In this document: positions 10,997 to 22,736 of the stretch, piece after piece
Numbering within the stretch: the stretch's first letter is position 1
Layout of the letters: every line of letters begins with the position of its first letter
Source: Plenodomus lindquistii
Lineage: Eukaryota > Ascomycota > Dothideomycetes > Pleosporales > Leptosphaeriaceae
DNA: 64,000 nt
Assembly: GCA_025504975.1 (NCBI GenBank)
Contig: JANUWI010000001.1
Span: 1,240,001 to 1,304,000, forward strand
Direction of reading: 5' to 3'
Translations under genes and position numbers: made by a program
The notes under the pieces: model-generated
Told to the model about the DNA's origin: nothing
Databases searched by the model: none
What the model saw: the letters and a program-made list of their open reading frames with translations, nothing else

Positions 10997-13900
10997 TCAA
11001 TCAATACAATCCATACCTGTCAGACGAGCTTCCATCTTCCCATGCAGTTCAAGGCTTGCTCTCCCAAGATGCATCCCACAACCAAGCTGCGTGAAGGCAA
11101 AGGCGACGCCTGCTACAAAGCCTCCGCCCCCCATCGTCAGACCCGAGATAGCACTGCTCAGCTTACCTAGCACCTTCGCCCATTCCTCCACAGCCAAGTA
11201 AACACTGTACCCCCTTTTCTGAGTCCAATTCTCAATATGCAAAATGGACAGCATCACAATCTGTGCAATCGACGCAAACGTCGAAGCAACATACCCCATC
11301 CACCTTCCCGCCAGTGACCCGACAATAGGCACCGGTCCTACTTTCCATAATCTATAGCGATGTTCAAACTCGGGATCCTTCCATCGCTCGCTATAATCAA
11401 AGTCGAAAGATTTCAAATTCTTCGTCGTGTACTTTGCGATGCCGGCGAACGAGGCAAGCCACAGGACCGTTTTGAAGCCGGCGCTTAGCAAAGCTTTCTT
11501 GAAGCTATACGGTGTGGTGATGAATTGCTTGGGGAAGGAAAAGAAGATGTAGAATATGGAACTGCCCGCTGGGACGGCCATCTTGAGCAAGCTGGATGCT
11601 GCACTGCTGGAATTCATGAAGCGCGCTAGGCTGCGTGCCAATGCTTCTGTTTGCGCCTTGGTTTGCGGTCTTTTCAGGGGATTTGCTGTGGGGGCTGCCG
11701 GTTTGTTCGTTGACAAGGCTGATCCTCCGTTGGCTGCAAAGGCAGACATGCTCATGCTTGCGTACACGGGTGTTTCCGGCGCGCGCACCTTCTCTTCCGC
11801 CGCAGCCTTCTTCACCTCTGTTTTCAGCCGGCCCATTCTGAGATCGAGTTCTCCCTTCATCGCGTTGAGGGTAATGAGTTCCCCAATACCTTCAATCTCC
11901 CTGGGCCGCTTACCAGTAATTTTGAAGACGAATGTTGCCGGGATCGCTAACACAAGACACACAACATCGAGAATGGTCATATCCGCACCCCTCGTTAATT
12001 TCCTGTACAGGGGTGATAGAACTTCGATGTGGATGGGCTTGTTGAGTCCGTCCGCCACCACCAGTATCAGGTCGGCCAAAGACCCCAAAACAGCGGCGAT
12101 TAGACTTTGAATAAGTGCGATTGTGTCTTCGAGCAGATCGACACCGACTGTCTGTAATACTCTTTCGACGGTGATGTCCTTTGGTGACTTGAGAAGATCG
12201 TTGATATTGACCTTACATCTAGCCATCAACTCCTCAATCCTACCCTTTACATTTTCAAGGCGATCCAGGAGACGTTGGAGGGGATTCGTCTGTCCATCTG
12301 GGGTCTTCTTCACTGCGCTACTGTTCTTGAGGTGATATGCGCCGTATCGCGATGCTGGCGACGCTGTTGCTTCCTTTTCTTCTCCATGCTTCTCCCTCTC
12401 CTTTGGATCCTCGCCTGCCTTGACCTGCGCCAGGTCTGGTGGAAGCTTGGTGTGTTTCAAAAGACGAGCCTTGGCTCTGAGATCCTCAAAGAAGTCGTTC
12501 GCCTGCTCCTCTAGCCCGCCGACAGCGTCGACACCCCAGAGCAGACCTTGGGTTGTCAGGTTGACGAGAATATTCTTGGTGTCAAGAATGTCTCCCCAGT
12601 CAAAGAGAAACTCAAACGCCTTCTTAATCTTCTCCAACCCACCACCGATGACTTCTAGGACCTTTTGGGCTGCGGCTGCAACCTGTTTGGCTGTGTCGAG
12701 GATGAAGTTCCAGACTTTCCCGGCGATGTCGACAACGAAATGCCAGGCACCTTGTAGCTTCTTGAGTGTCCACTCAAGTCCCTGCTTTATCTTATCCTTC
12801 AAGTAAAACCAGAGCCCCCATATAAGATCTGAAGAAGGCAAAGCTGCAGTCGTAGCTTTCAGAGTGCTCTCTGCAGCTGCCCCTGGAGATGCCGACATCT
12901 CTGTCCGAAGCTGGGACAGCTGTTTCAAAGCATCCACAGACTTTTGCAAGTCTTGATCGCTGACACCAGGCTCCACAAAGTCACTGCCATCAGGCAACTT
13001 CATAGACTTGAGATCCTGGGTCGTCTGAAGACCCGCGACTTTGTCCCACAGTCTCGAGGCTGGATCTACTGTAAAAGGCCCAGATACGAGCGCTTTTGTC
13101 GCGCCAGAAACGTCGGAGATGGTCAGAGGAGGTACCGCAAGATCCTCACTCCTCATCATCACCGTCAAAGATCCGGTAGCATCAGTAACGACTTTGACGC
13201 CCTGCGGACCAGTCCTAACGGATATTCCGTTTGTAATCAGTTCCATGGTAGATGGACAAGACAACATCAGCTCGTGGTCTGGAAGCGTTGCACCCGTCTC
13301 ATCATCCGTGATTTGAACCTCGATCGTGTGCGATTTGAATTCAATCACCGCATCCGAATTTGGAATCATGATATCCACTGGGTCCTCCCACAACAAACTC
13401 TGATGATCCTGCTCTAGCATCTTCATGTTACTGTCGCGATCCAAAACGAATATCTTCTTCCCGAGAACAGTATGCTGCAAGACTGCAAAACGATCGCTTT
13501 GCTGATCCAACAATGGGGCAACTGGAGTCATGGATTGAGGAGTGGACTTGTCTTGGGGCACCGAGAACTCCTGATACGAAAGCAGCCCTTTTTCATTCAA
13601 TGACCACGCCGACAAGCTGGTCTTTGTCTGTGCAATGGCTAGTTGTCTGCATTCTGCGTACGCGAAATCGCCATGGATGATGGTATAAGGCTCCCCCGAG
13701 CCGCGATACAACTGTGCTGCGCTTCGCCAACTGAGCTGTCGCCCAGCGATGAAGATGTCGGTGTAGCCGTCACAATTGTCAAAAGCCGTTAAACGGGTTG
13801 CGCCTTCCGGGACCTTTTGAATTATGGAAGCCAACGTCGGTTCCTCCTTGGTTGGATCAAAACCCACGAAGCGAAGGGCGACTTCAGTACCGTCGCCCAG

Positions 13901-14613
13901 TGGGTCCCGAGACAACACCATAAGTCCTCGATAGCGGCGGAGATTCGCGACGCATTTGTCGATGATGTGGTTGGAGTTGACGCTTAGTTCAAAGGCTGTC
14001 TCCCTCTTCCATTGCCGGTTGGGAACGCTGACTGTGAAGGCCCAGATGTCTTCCGTCGTAAGCGTGGATTGGCGGAGGACCGCATAAAATTGTGGATATG
14101 CTTTGGCAGCTGCTTCTGTCCGTGTCGAATCATTACTAGTACCCTGAGAAGCTTTAGTAAAAGCCTCCTCCAGGAAATATGCATACTGACAAGCATGATC
14201 TGTCGAATCTGTACGTCCAGCTTTCCTCCCATGTAGAAGTCGGCCTCTATCGAGAACTCCCGTTTCCACTCTGTCAATTGTGATCTCATCGGACGCAGCA
14301 CGAAGAGATCATCGTGCTCGGCGTCTCTCTGCGCACTGAAGACGACATGGATTTGTCCATCCCGATTTTGAGAGACACCCAGCGCTTTGACGACCTGTGA
14401 ATCAGAGAGCTTGAACCTCTCGCTGAGGTTCAGAAACTCGTTGTGGCCAGACTCTCCCTTCATGATGAGGCAGAGCTTGCCTCGCGAGTCTACAGTGAAG
14501 ACCATGTGCTCACCAGCCTCGTCTTCGACGACGTAGAAATCCCCTTGCAGCTTGAGAGGTCCGGCTGGGAAGGCATTGTTCATGAACTCGGTTCTCGCTA
14601 CTGCCTTTGCCAT
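10997..14613 (-). CDS. Large protein of unknown function: propeller-like N-terminus, Ig-like domain, membrane-helix C-terminus
   Basis: I do not recognise this family. Two exons, 14613-14215 and 14143-10997, flank a 71-bp intron with an ACTAA branch-like site and encode 1181 residues. There is no signal peptide. Residues about 10-400 consist of short beta-strand blocks (FYVVEDEAG, HMVFTVDSRG, IHVVFSAQRD, KKIFVLDRDSN) and look like a beta-propeller. Residues about 404-475 resemble an Ig-like fold (IEVQITDDETGATLPDHELML). Residues 570-660 are amphipathic helices rich in W, F and K, then a charged linker. Further hydrophobic stretches follow (LIQSLIAAVLGSLADLILVV, ILDVVCLVLAIPATFVF), and the C-terminal 200 residues contain several candidate membrane helices. 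The layout suggests a soluble sensor or binding head with a membrane-inserting tail. A pore-forming or toxin-like role is conceivable, but this is only inference. It is divergent from the P-47-like gene at 15829. Confidence 0.75.
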
Positions 14614-15828
14614 GGCTGCGGTCCGAGGAAGAAGATGGAAATATGGAGACTCGATAAGAGCTAGTAGCTTCGGGGAAGAGTGTCGTAAGCAGCGAATGTG
14701 ACGCTTTATACATGAATGTGATTGTATCCCCGCAGAGCATCCGAATCTAGGCCTGGAGATAGGACTTGGTAACAGGCTGAGCTGTATAATTCAGGTACTC
14801 ATGGTATCCAACGCTGAATGGACCACACTATGACACTACGGAACTTGAACTCAGCTCTAGTCGCTGTAATGCAATGGGATTGCTGCAACACTAAGGTACT
14901 GTGGGGAAACATGAGCTACATACGGTGGTCTGGATCCCTCGTTCCCATGCGTCTCGATAGCCTTAGGCAAGGGAGATCCACACATCATGTCTTGAATCAA
15001 GCTCATCGTTGCCCCGCTCCACGTTGTGCATGCGTAAGTCAATATGGAGGCGTTCACTACGGCGGCCCCGTGCTTTTGGCACATGGCCTGCGGGAGCTGT
15101 CACGCACAGACCAACAGACCGTCACCAGCTGGTTGAAAGCTTGATACGGACGGGCTTTCTCCTTCGAGCATAATTGCTACGCCCAATCTGACAAAGCTAA
15201 CGAGTTCACTGCAGCCTTTCTGCTCAAAAGAAAACAAGTCTGCAGCAGTTTTCGCAACCCTGCATAATGGTCGCGCACTCCGTCAACCCAGGCCACGGCA
15301 CTCAATTTTTGTGGCTGGCTGGACAGGACTGCAGTGCGTTTCTGGGCCTTGTCAACCATCACGCGTGTGTCTGGGTATGATGTTAGCTCGAAGACCGCGT
15401 CTTGATTTGTGGGTCCCAGATACAGCAACATACGCCATTTGAACATCCTCCGTGCATCTCCACGATACGGAGCTGGTGGTGAGTGGTCGCGGAGCAGAAT
15501 GCCTCAAGAGTCGTGTCGTCCGAGTATATTCTTGGGGTTCCTTTCATATTGGAAATCCTGCACGAACCAAAAGCGTTTCAGCTCATTCAGTCTGGGCTAA
15601 CGTGTTGATGATTTTAGTACCTTGTCATGCATGGTCTAGAACTAAGACTAGACTTGCACGTAGCGATACTGCCAATTGTGAGGGCTGTTGCTGAGCAAAG
15701 GACAGAAGACCTGGCTGAGGCATAAAGGTAGCACCTATAACTTTGTGTATTGTCTGACTACTCATCTCCAGGCTGTACAGCATTACATATGCTCGAATAG
15801 CAAGTCCTCTTCTTTTTTATACATCAAA
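14614..15828. promoter_or_regulatory. 1.2-kb divergent intergenic region with a coding remnant
   Basis: The start codons of the two unknown genes face away from each other across this stretch, so both promoters must lie here. The middle holds a decayed minus-strand coding remnant (15177-15596), annotated separately. I found no factor-binding motif. Confidence 0.5.
15177..15596 (-). pseudogene. Decayed coding remnant with an in-frame stop
   Basis: Read on the minus strand, one frame gives protein-like sequence from about 15596 to 15180. Upstream blocks are ELKRFWFVQDFQYERNP and NILGRHDS. A TGA follows at 15506-15504, and then the frame continues with GILLRDHSPPAPYRGDARR, KWRMLLYLGPTNQDAVFEL and LSAVAWVDGVRDHYAGLRK. 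There is no start codon of the expected kind. The composition (many W, Y, R, D) differs from the random frames nearby. A CGA-to-TGA change, as repeat-induced point mutation produces, would explain the stop, but this is inference. I cannot name the parent family. Confidence 0.45.
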
Positions 15829-17562
15829 ATGTCTGCAACATCAGCCTCCCGTCTGGGATTGAACATTGGCGCGTACGACCAAGTGATTGCTCTTTCACAA
15901 AATCATATCAACGAGACCCTGCAGTACCACTACGATAACAACGAGGACTTGAAGATCATCAAAACCAAACTCGACACTGCTGGAAGCAAACTAAGAGGAA
16001 AGATTGACGCACCTCAAGTCCAATTGATCGACAAGGAAGGTGCAGATCAGGCCCTCTATTGCCTGAGCTTTACCGAAGGTACCTTCTACTGGTATGAAGC
16101 AAAACCACAGGAGACGAATGACCCTGATGACTCTGATGCGCCACCTCCAATGCCAGCTTTTGTTCAAAGAAGCGTCCCTCTCGAGGGCTGGAAACTCGCC
16201 TTCTACGTCGACTTCGCAATGAAGAAAATGGATGTTATCCCTGAGAGTGTTAGGAGCCAGTTGAACAATCCAGGCAGTTATGGCGTCGATCAGCTGCTCA
16301 TCGACTTCGGTACCGCCCACACAATGACCTTCGACTGGATCCACTCTGAGCTCACCAACTTTCCCGACAAGAAGAGTGAAGTCGCTGCTCGTGGCGCAGT
16401 ATCCCTTTTGATCAGCCAATGGCTTGAGGGAATGAGAGCCACAGAAGGCAATCACAATGTACTCGGCTATGCCGTCAAGGTCAAACCAGACCAGATCAGT
16501 AAGATCCCAAACTCAGATCCCTCTTTCCCTCCAACGGCGGTACGGCTCCAGACGATCAATCATCGACCCGAGGGCAAAGAGGACAAGATCTCTCCGGCGT
16601 CTGGTCATAATGCTTTCCTGTTCACTGAGATGACGGGAAAAGATGGTCCAGATCGATTACGAGCAACGAAGGACTTACCTTGGAGTGGAGACTTCTTCTA
16701 CCAAAGTTTTGGAGGAACCTTGATCATGTCACGTGACATATTCTGGGATAAGTTCGTGAAAGAAAGACTGAACGATGTGAATCAACTCGCCGTATTGGCC
16801 CTAAATGTCGCTGCCAAGAAACTGGCTCCACCTGACATGGCCAAGCTGATGCCGTCACCAGGTTGGTATTTAACCTCCAAGAGCACTGATATGGATACCG
16901 CCAAAGCAGCTCAATGGTCCTCCACAAACGGTTTAATCACGGAGTACAAGTGGAATGCCTACAGTTATTTCATCTATGATCACGAAGTCACCGGACCCAA
17001 CCACATGTACGAGTACAAGGTCACAAGCCAAGTTCGACACCAACTCTGTCCCGAGGTCGGGACAGGAAACTTTTATCTCGATTGCAAGGTCGAGTTGCAA
17101 ACTGAGTTGAAGGTTGGCTTCGGAGGTTTTCTCGATGGCTTAGCGAGCTTCACAGCTAGAACCGCTTGCTCATATTCAAACACCCTAAAGGTTTCTCTTG
17201 CAGCTGCCGATAGCGGGGGCGGTCTCTCCGTAGTAGCTACAGGCTCAACCTCAAAGCCTAAGATCCAAGCCGACGCCTATATGGGTGGTCTCGCAAAAAC
17301 GGTCATTGATGCAATTCCCGGCATCCGTGAGATGTATGGTGGGCACAGCGAAGCAGAAGCGTATAGAGCTGCTGCTGTAGAAATCATCGAGTCAAGCACC
17401 GAACACGCTGTCGCAAGTGCTGCAAAGCTTCAGGAGGCACTCAGTGGTCAGAGGCGATTCGTTTTCCCGGGTGGTGGTACGTTCGACATGAAAAGCCCGA
17501 TCTTTAACAACAAGGGAGATCTCCTCATTGGACTTTCCTATCGTAAGGGCGATTCTGCGTGA
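15829..17562 (+). CDS. P-47/TULIP-like protein of unknown function
   Basis: Single-exon gene of 577 residues. The ATG at 15829 follows an A-rich leader (ATCAAAATG). The frame is open further upstream, but that part lacks protein character. There is no signal peptide or membrane segment. The N-terminus, GAYDQVIALSQNHINETL, has the look of the opening of clostridial P-47/OrfX-type TULIP proteins (aromatic-D-x-V-x-A-[IL]-x4-[IV]-N). A mid-protein block, GGTLIMSRDIFWDKFVKERL, also recalls that group. This similarity is from memory and weak. TULIP folds bind lipids or other hydrophobic ligands; P-47 proteins sit beside toxin genes in bacteria but are not toxins by themselves. The C-terminal third is Ala/Gly/Ser-rich beta sequence, ending FDMKSPIFNNKGDLLIGLSY. 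The divergent partner at 14613 is also unknown. Confidence 0.72.
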   Translation: MSATSASRLGLNIGAYDQVIALSQNHINETLQYHYDNNEDLKIIKTKLDTAGSKLRGKIDAPQVQLIDKEGADQALYCLSFTEGTFYWYEAKPQETNDPDDSDAPPPMPAFVQRSVPLEGWKLAFYVDFAMKKMDVIPESVRSQLNNPGSYGVDQLLIDFGTAHTMTFDWIHSELTNFPDKKSEVAARGAVSLLISQWLEGMRATEGNHNVLGYAVKVKPDQISKIPNSDPSFPPTAVRLQTINHRPEGKEDKISPASGHNAFLFTEMTGKDGPDRLRATKDLPWSGDFFYQSFGGTLIMSRDIFWDKFVKERLNDVNQLAVLALNVAAKKLAPPDMAKLMPSPGWYLTSKSTDMDTAKAAQWSSTNGLITEYKWNAYSYFIYDHEVTGPNHMYEYKVTSQVRHQLCPEVGTGNFYLDCKVELQTELKVGFGGFLDGLASFTARTACSYSNTLKVSLAAADSGGGLSVVATGSTSKPKIQADAYMGGLAKTVIDAIPGIREMYGGHSEAEAYRAAAVEIIESSTEHAVASAAKLQEALSGQRRFVFPGGGTFDMKSPIFNNKGDLLIGLSYRKGDSA

Positions 17563-18417
17563 AGGGATTTCTAAAACTGCGGCGAATATGTAGCTATGAT
17601 CGCTCACGCGTGTTGGTATTACTTTGTCTTGTCATTGTCGAGATCTCACAAATCAGAACGTGGCCTTCATCTGCCACATGATTGTCATATCGGCTTCATC
17701 AATTTCTCCAATTTGTCAGGGAATTCACCAAAAACTGGGTGGCAGGCTCAATGATAGTGAACTGACCCGAGGCCATGAGAGGGCCGACCTTGTAAAGTTA
17801 TAGGTAGAATGATCGTGACAATTGCTGCTTGGAAAGATAAGGACAAGCGACTTTCGCAGATCTCCGAGGAAGCGCCCCTTGTGCGACCGCACTGTGTTAG
17901 CGCTTACTGTCCTTTTCATCGTGCCTGGCAACAAGCTAACGGTCTCACAGAATATATGTACTGTTCCAAGGTGTAGGCACGTCGGTTTGCACCCTCCACG
18001 ACTTGGTCAGCCGCGATACTCAATATTGTACGGTTCTTTGCTGATTCCTAACGCAATTAGAGCAGGTCTATACCTAGTTAATCGGTGAATCTGTTTTCTA
18101 GAATTGACCGCTAAATTAGCGCTGAGGCGGTATATTCTTCGGGCGCTAAAGGCACGCAATCTAACTTGCCTTCACCCTAGACACATCGGTCTAGATCCTG
18201 GCTAAGGTTTGACGAACAACAGCTTTCCGTTGCAGTGCGATCAGTTAGAGCAGGTGATTCGTCAGACGCCACCCAGCATGCAGTCAGATGCGTCTATACC
18301 ATATAGGTCTAGACGCAAGGCTTCGCGGGAAGGGCACTCAGGGTCATCAGGGGATTCTCGATAAGAAAGTTCACTTGTGGATTGTATCGAACCTGTTCAT
18401 CGCAATACGCGTTATTG
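17563..18417. other. Intergenic: 3' flank of P-47-like gene and P450 promoter
   Basis: No gene recognised in these 855 bp. Two GGTCTAGA-type hexamer-containing sites occur near 18188 and 18306, with no known meaning. Confidence 0.45.
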
Positions 18418-20164
18418 ATGAACTCTACTAACACAGAGAGCCCGAGTGGTGACGCCAGTTCCCTTGCGGCGATACTTCAAGGCAATGGCTACGTTCAGGC
18501 ACTGTTCACTGTGCTTGTTATCTGCATGAGCACACGATTTCTTTCGTCGCATCGGTTCAACTCGGTCAAGTGCAGCATCGGATGCAAGAGTCAGCCGCCA
18601 ACAATACCATATTGGATTCCGTTCCTTCGACATGCTCTGTCCATGGCCAGAGATGCGAAAGGTTTCACAGCACGTTGCTTGTAAGCAGTATTATGAGACG
18701 AGTATCATTTTCAAATCTGATTGCGCCTCAGGAACCAATATGGCGATGGCACACCATTCTTCGTCGATGCCGCAGGGCGTAAGATATTGGTTCTCCTGGA
18801 TCCGGGTCAGATCAAAAGAGTACTAAATGCATCTACGGAGCTGGATCCAAATCCATTCATACATGATATGATCTTAGGACAGATGCTGGGGAGTCCAAAG
18901 GAAACCATTGACTTCTACAAAACTGACCATGGACGGATGGACGAGGTGCAAATGGCGCACATCAGACAACATGTTACCGGATCGGCGCTCCTATCCATGA
19001 ACCGCAAAGTCTATGAACGCCTCGCTCTGAATGTCGCGGAATTCTATGATCAGCGCCAGACCGAGTCTCCTGGAGACTGGATTGATATTCCAGACCTCTA
19101 TGACTTTGTGCAGTACCACGTCACACGCGCCATTACGGAGACAATCATGGGGTCTGAAATCAGTCACGACTACCCAGAGCTGTACACGGATCAATGGCGC
19201 TTCATGGACAGCAGCATCGAAATAGTATCAGGCTTGCCGCGCTTCCTGATTCCAGCCGCTTACGCTGCGCGCGACAGATTACTTGCCAATTTCAAGAGGT
19301 GGAATAAAAGCTCAGAAGCACTTCGGAAGCAGGGAAAGGCCGATAGTGTCTGGGATGCGCGTGCCGGCTCGGGCATGTTACAAGAACGACAAGAGAGGTA
19401 TTCGAAGACACCAGGCTTTGACGAGGATGCCAGAGTGTCGCAGATCTTGGGGCTATTGTTTGCGTATGTTTATACCGCTGTGCACGCAAAAGACATGGTT
19501 GCTTACAATCGACAGTGGAAATGGCTTCACACCACCAGTATCCTTTTGGTATCTGTTCGAAGCTTTGAAGAACCCGTCACTCTTCACGCGGGTCTCTCAT
19601 GAAGTTCACACCCACTACGACTCGTCGACGCAGACTTATGACTTTGGTCAATTGACATCTCGGCCAATGCTCCAATCATTACACGCGGAAACTACTCGGT
19701 TCTATGCCTCCAATGTTGTAGTCCGAGTTGTAACATCACCATCCTTCGCGCTGGATGATAAATACGTTATTCCAAAAGATACGCTCGTTTTCATCTATAA
19801 CAGGTTCACCGGCCAATTTACTCCTGGATGGTCAACAGCTCGACCCAACTCGACAACACACCCCCTGGACCAGTTTTGGCCTGAGCGTTTCCTCATGGGC
19901 GGCGAGCGCGAGCGATTCAGTGATGCCAATCTCACTGGATCCTGGACCTCCTTTGGGGGAGGAGAGCATAAATGTCCTGGACGCCACTTCGCGCGGAATA
20001 TTGGCATAGTGACATTGGCGGTCTTGATGGGTGACTACGAGGTCGAGTTGATGGAACCAGAGGTTGCTAAACAGTGTACGCCGCGAGTGAAGGCTGAAGC
20101 CTTTGGGAAATTGGTGCCGACATTGAAGATCGCGGCCAGGATGCGAAGAAGACGGAAGATGTGA
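18418..20164 (+). CDS. Cytochrome P450 monooxygenase
   Basis: Microsomal haem-thiolate monooxygenase of 547 residues in three exons, 18418-18680, 18732-19463 and 19516-20164, with 51- and 52-bp introns. A single N-terminal membrane anchor (YVQALFTVLVICM) is followed by a Pro-rich hinge (PPTIPYWIPFLRHA). The I-helix region is rebuilt across intron 2 as LGLLFAGNGFTPPVSFWYL. It lacks the usual AGxDT pattern, as in the CYP7/CYP8-like fungal group. The K-helix ExxR is ETTR. The haem loop is FGGGEHKCPGRHFA with cysteine as axial ligand. I cannot assign a CYP family or substrate. No polyketide, peptide or terpene synthase lies nearby, so there is no evidence for a secondary-metabolite cluster. Confidence 0.93.
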
Positions 20165-20742
20165 TGCTGTCAGCACGTATCGCAACCTGGTCGCAGAGAT
20201 GAGAGCTTTCGAGATGCATCATGTCAATTGCAATACATAATGAACAAAGAGTCTTTGTCGCAAATGACTTCTCCCAGAACTCGTGACGATGACTTCATTG
20301 CGTGCAAAATCGAAAACAAATGTCGCGAAGGCAAATGCCATGCATAGAGCAGGTTCTGTGCACATGTGAGAATAATTCTAGAAGACTGTTAGAAGACCGT
20401 TAAAAGACCGTGCTTCTATCATATCTCCATCTGATTTGAACTCGGTACCTAGCGGCAAAAGTCGCGCATGACGACGTTCAAGCCAAGCATCCATCCAACC
20501 ACATCCAGAAGGTAACATGTCCCAGCACTTGGCAGGCCCGATCATCCATCTTGGACCTTCTCTTTCGAACACTGAACCGCGTGTTAATGTGGACTTAGAC
20601 GAGCACACTGCGCGCACGATATCATGCCAACATTTGATTGCTCGGTGGCGATTGCGCCGTGCTACCAGCAATGTGATAACATATATCATGGCAGCCACCC
20701 TGTCGGTCCAGATCTGCAATCTCTGCGTCAACTACAAGCAAG
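20165..20742. other. Intergenic: P450 3' flank / aminopeptidase promoter
   Basis: Nothing recognised in these 578 bp. Short open frames on both strands lack protein character. Confidence 0.45.
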
Positions 20743-22341
20743 ATGAAGATTCAATGCGGTATTGCGATCGCGTGCGCTGCGCATGCCTATGGCGCTGCGT
20801 TTCCTGCGACGACGTATGGCGATAAATTGCGACCGCTTGTAGCTTCAAAGGAGATCCAAGCGGCTATCAAGACGGAGAAGTAAATTGCTTTGCGCGCCCA
20901 CGTTGAGACCTTTATGCTGATCTTAACTCCAGGTTAATGGGCAACTTGGAAGCCTTTGATTCAATTGCCAAAGCAAACGGTGGTAATCGCGCTTTCGGCC
21001 TTCCGGGATACGCAGCATCCGTCGATTACATCCTCAAGAAGACACAGAACACCAACTTCAAGACATGGGTGCAAGATTTCCCAGCGCTCTTCTTCCGCGT
21101 CGAATCGATCAAATTCAGCGTCAGCAATACATCCTACCACGTCATTGGGCTCTCGTACTCGCCATCGACAACACCAGAGGGTTTAACCGCACCGCTCGTT
21201 CTCGGTGCTTCCGGTCCTGAAGGCTGCACCGTGGCCGCATACGACAACATCGATGTGCAAGACAAGATTGTCCTGGTCCAGCGAGGAACATGCCCAGACG
21301 GCACGACCCTCGCTGGCCGGATAAAGCCCGCAGTTGCCGCCGGCGCTGCAGCCGTAATCCTCTACTCGGACGTTGTAACTCCCGTTACAGGAGGCACACT
21401 ATCCAACCCCAACCCCGAAGAGTACCGACCAGCCGGCTACATCAACAAGGCTGATGGCGAGCCTCTCGCTGCCCGACTCCGTGCTGGCGAGGCAATCGAA
21501 GCCTATTTCCAGCAGACACAAGTCGTCGAAACACGCATCACGCAAAACGTCATCACCGAGACAAAGGACGGAGACCCATCGAATGTAATCATGCTCGGTG
21601 CGCATCTTGACAGCGTACAAGCAGGCGCTGGCATCAACGACGACGGCTCAGGTAGCACGCTCATCCTCGAAATTGCAAAAGCTCTGCGCAAATTCCGCGT
21701 CAAGAATAAGGTCCGCTTTGCGTGGTGGGGGGCCGAGGAAAACGGCCTGCTAGGCTCAAAATACTACACGCAGAATCTGAATGCTACAGAGGCCAACAAT
21801 ATCCTTACGTATCTCAACTTCGACATGGTGTCCCGTGGCTACTATGGCGTCTTCGACGGCGATGGCAGTACTTTTAATCTCACCGGCGCTCCGGGTTCCG
21901 CTGCTATTGAGAAGCTGTTCGTAGAGCATTTCACTGCGAATGGCGTCAATGTCACAGCTGCACGCTTCACGGGCGGAAGTGACTACCAGTCCTTCATGAA
22001 CATTGGTAAACCAGTTGGAGGTCTCCACACAGGTACAGGAGTGGAGCAAGACCCGTGCTACCACCAGGCTTGCGATACCATTGACAATCCCAATCCAACA
22101 ACACTTACAACCAATGCAAAGGTAAGCCGGTATTAGTGTTGTTTCAAGGACAAAGAGCTAATGTGACCAGGCTGCCGCACACGTACTGTCTATTCTGGCA
22201 ACAAGGGGCGAGGAGCTGATCCCCAAGAGTCCTGTAAATGCCAGTATGATCACTGCCAGAGGCCTCATTGGCGTCGAACCTCAATGGACGGTCCCCGCGG
22301 AGGGTGAGGCACACCTGTCCACATGTGGCCATGAGGTTTAG
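20743..22341 (+). CDS. Secreted M28 aminopeptidase with PA domain
   Basis: Zinc aminopeptidase of the M28 family (aminopeptidase Y / leucine aminopeptidase-2 type), which removes N-terminal residues from peptides outside the cell or in the vacuole. Three exons, 20743-20879, 20933-22121 and 22171-22341, encode 498 residues. The first exon supplies a signal peptide (MKIQCGIAIACAAHAYGA). A protease-associated domain is visible at roughly 120-240 (VLVQRGTCPDGTTLAGRI, AAGAAAVILYSD). The catalytic domain carries the co-catalytic zinc ligands: H in GAHLDSV, D in GINDDGSGS, the catalytic EE in WGAEENGLLGS, D in NFDMVS and H in DPCYHQACDT. The last exon restores AKAAAHVLSILA and ends with a short Cys-containing tail. 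Several N-glycosylation sequons occur. It faces the tandem subtilase gene end to end. Confidence 0.93.
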
Positions 22342-22736
22342 GTGCAAGCATAGCGAGCGGGGTCATTCCCTGATATGTATCGAGTGAACATTGGGTAGTG
22401 ATTGACTGATTTAAGAAATACATACACCAGAGATACCGCGAAACACGATTGAGCATATGAATCTCTCTTTCTGCGAATGATGACATGCATCAATGCGTGT
22501 GCTTTGTTCAAGAACGTGACTGATCTCCACCATAAAGAAGCGCGTGCGTAATGAGCGACGATAAACAGGTTGCGTGTACCAGCAGCGCAAGAGAACGCCT
22601 GTCGGAACAATAACGTTGCGGAAAACCTAAAAAGCAAGATCACGGGGCAAGAAGTAACGAATGTGGTGTAGCGGCGGAAAGAAGCCCAAAGTGTACTGTG
22701 TCGTGACATGGTCCCTGCCTCTGCACCTTTTCAACC
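22342..22736. other. Convergent 3' flank between aminopeptidase and tandem subtilase
   Basis: 395 bp between two stop codons. It should contain both transcription ends. No gene seen. Confidence 0.45.

Noticed and set aside
14186..14214. A 29-bp intron in the large minus-strand unknown gene
   Set aside because: It would keep the frame but is too short for fungal splicing. A 71-bp intron with the same donor and the acceptor at 14144 fits better.
15688..15828. 47-residue upstream extension of the P-47-like protein
   Set aside because: Composition differs from the rest, and the ATG at 15829 has a good A-rich context; it is probably leader.
18418..22341. Secondary-metabolite cluster around the P450
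   Set aside because: No backbone synthase, transporter or pathway regulator lies next to it; the neighbours are an aminopeptidase and unknown proteins.
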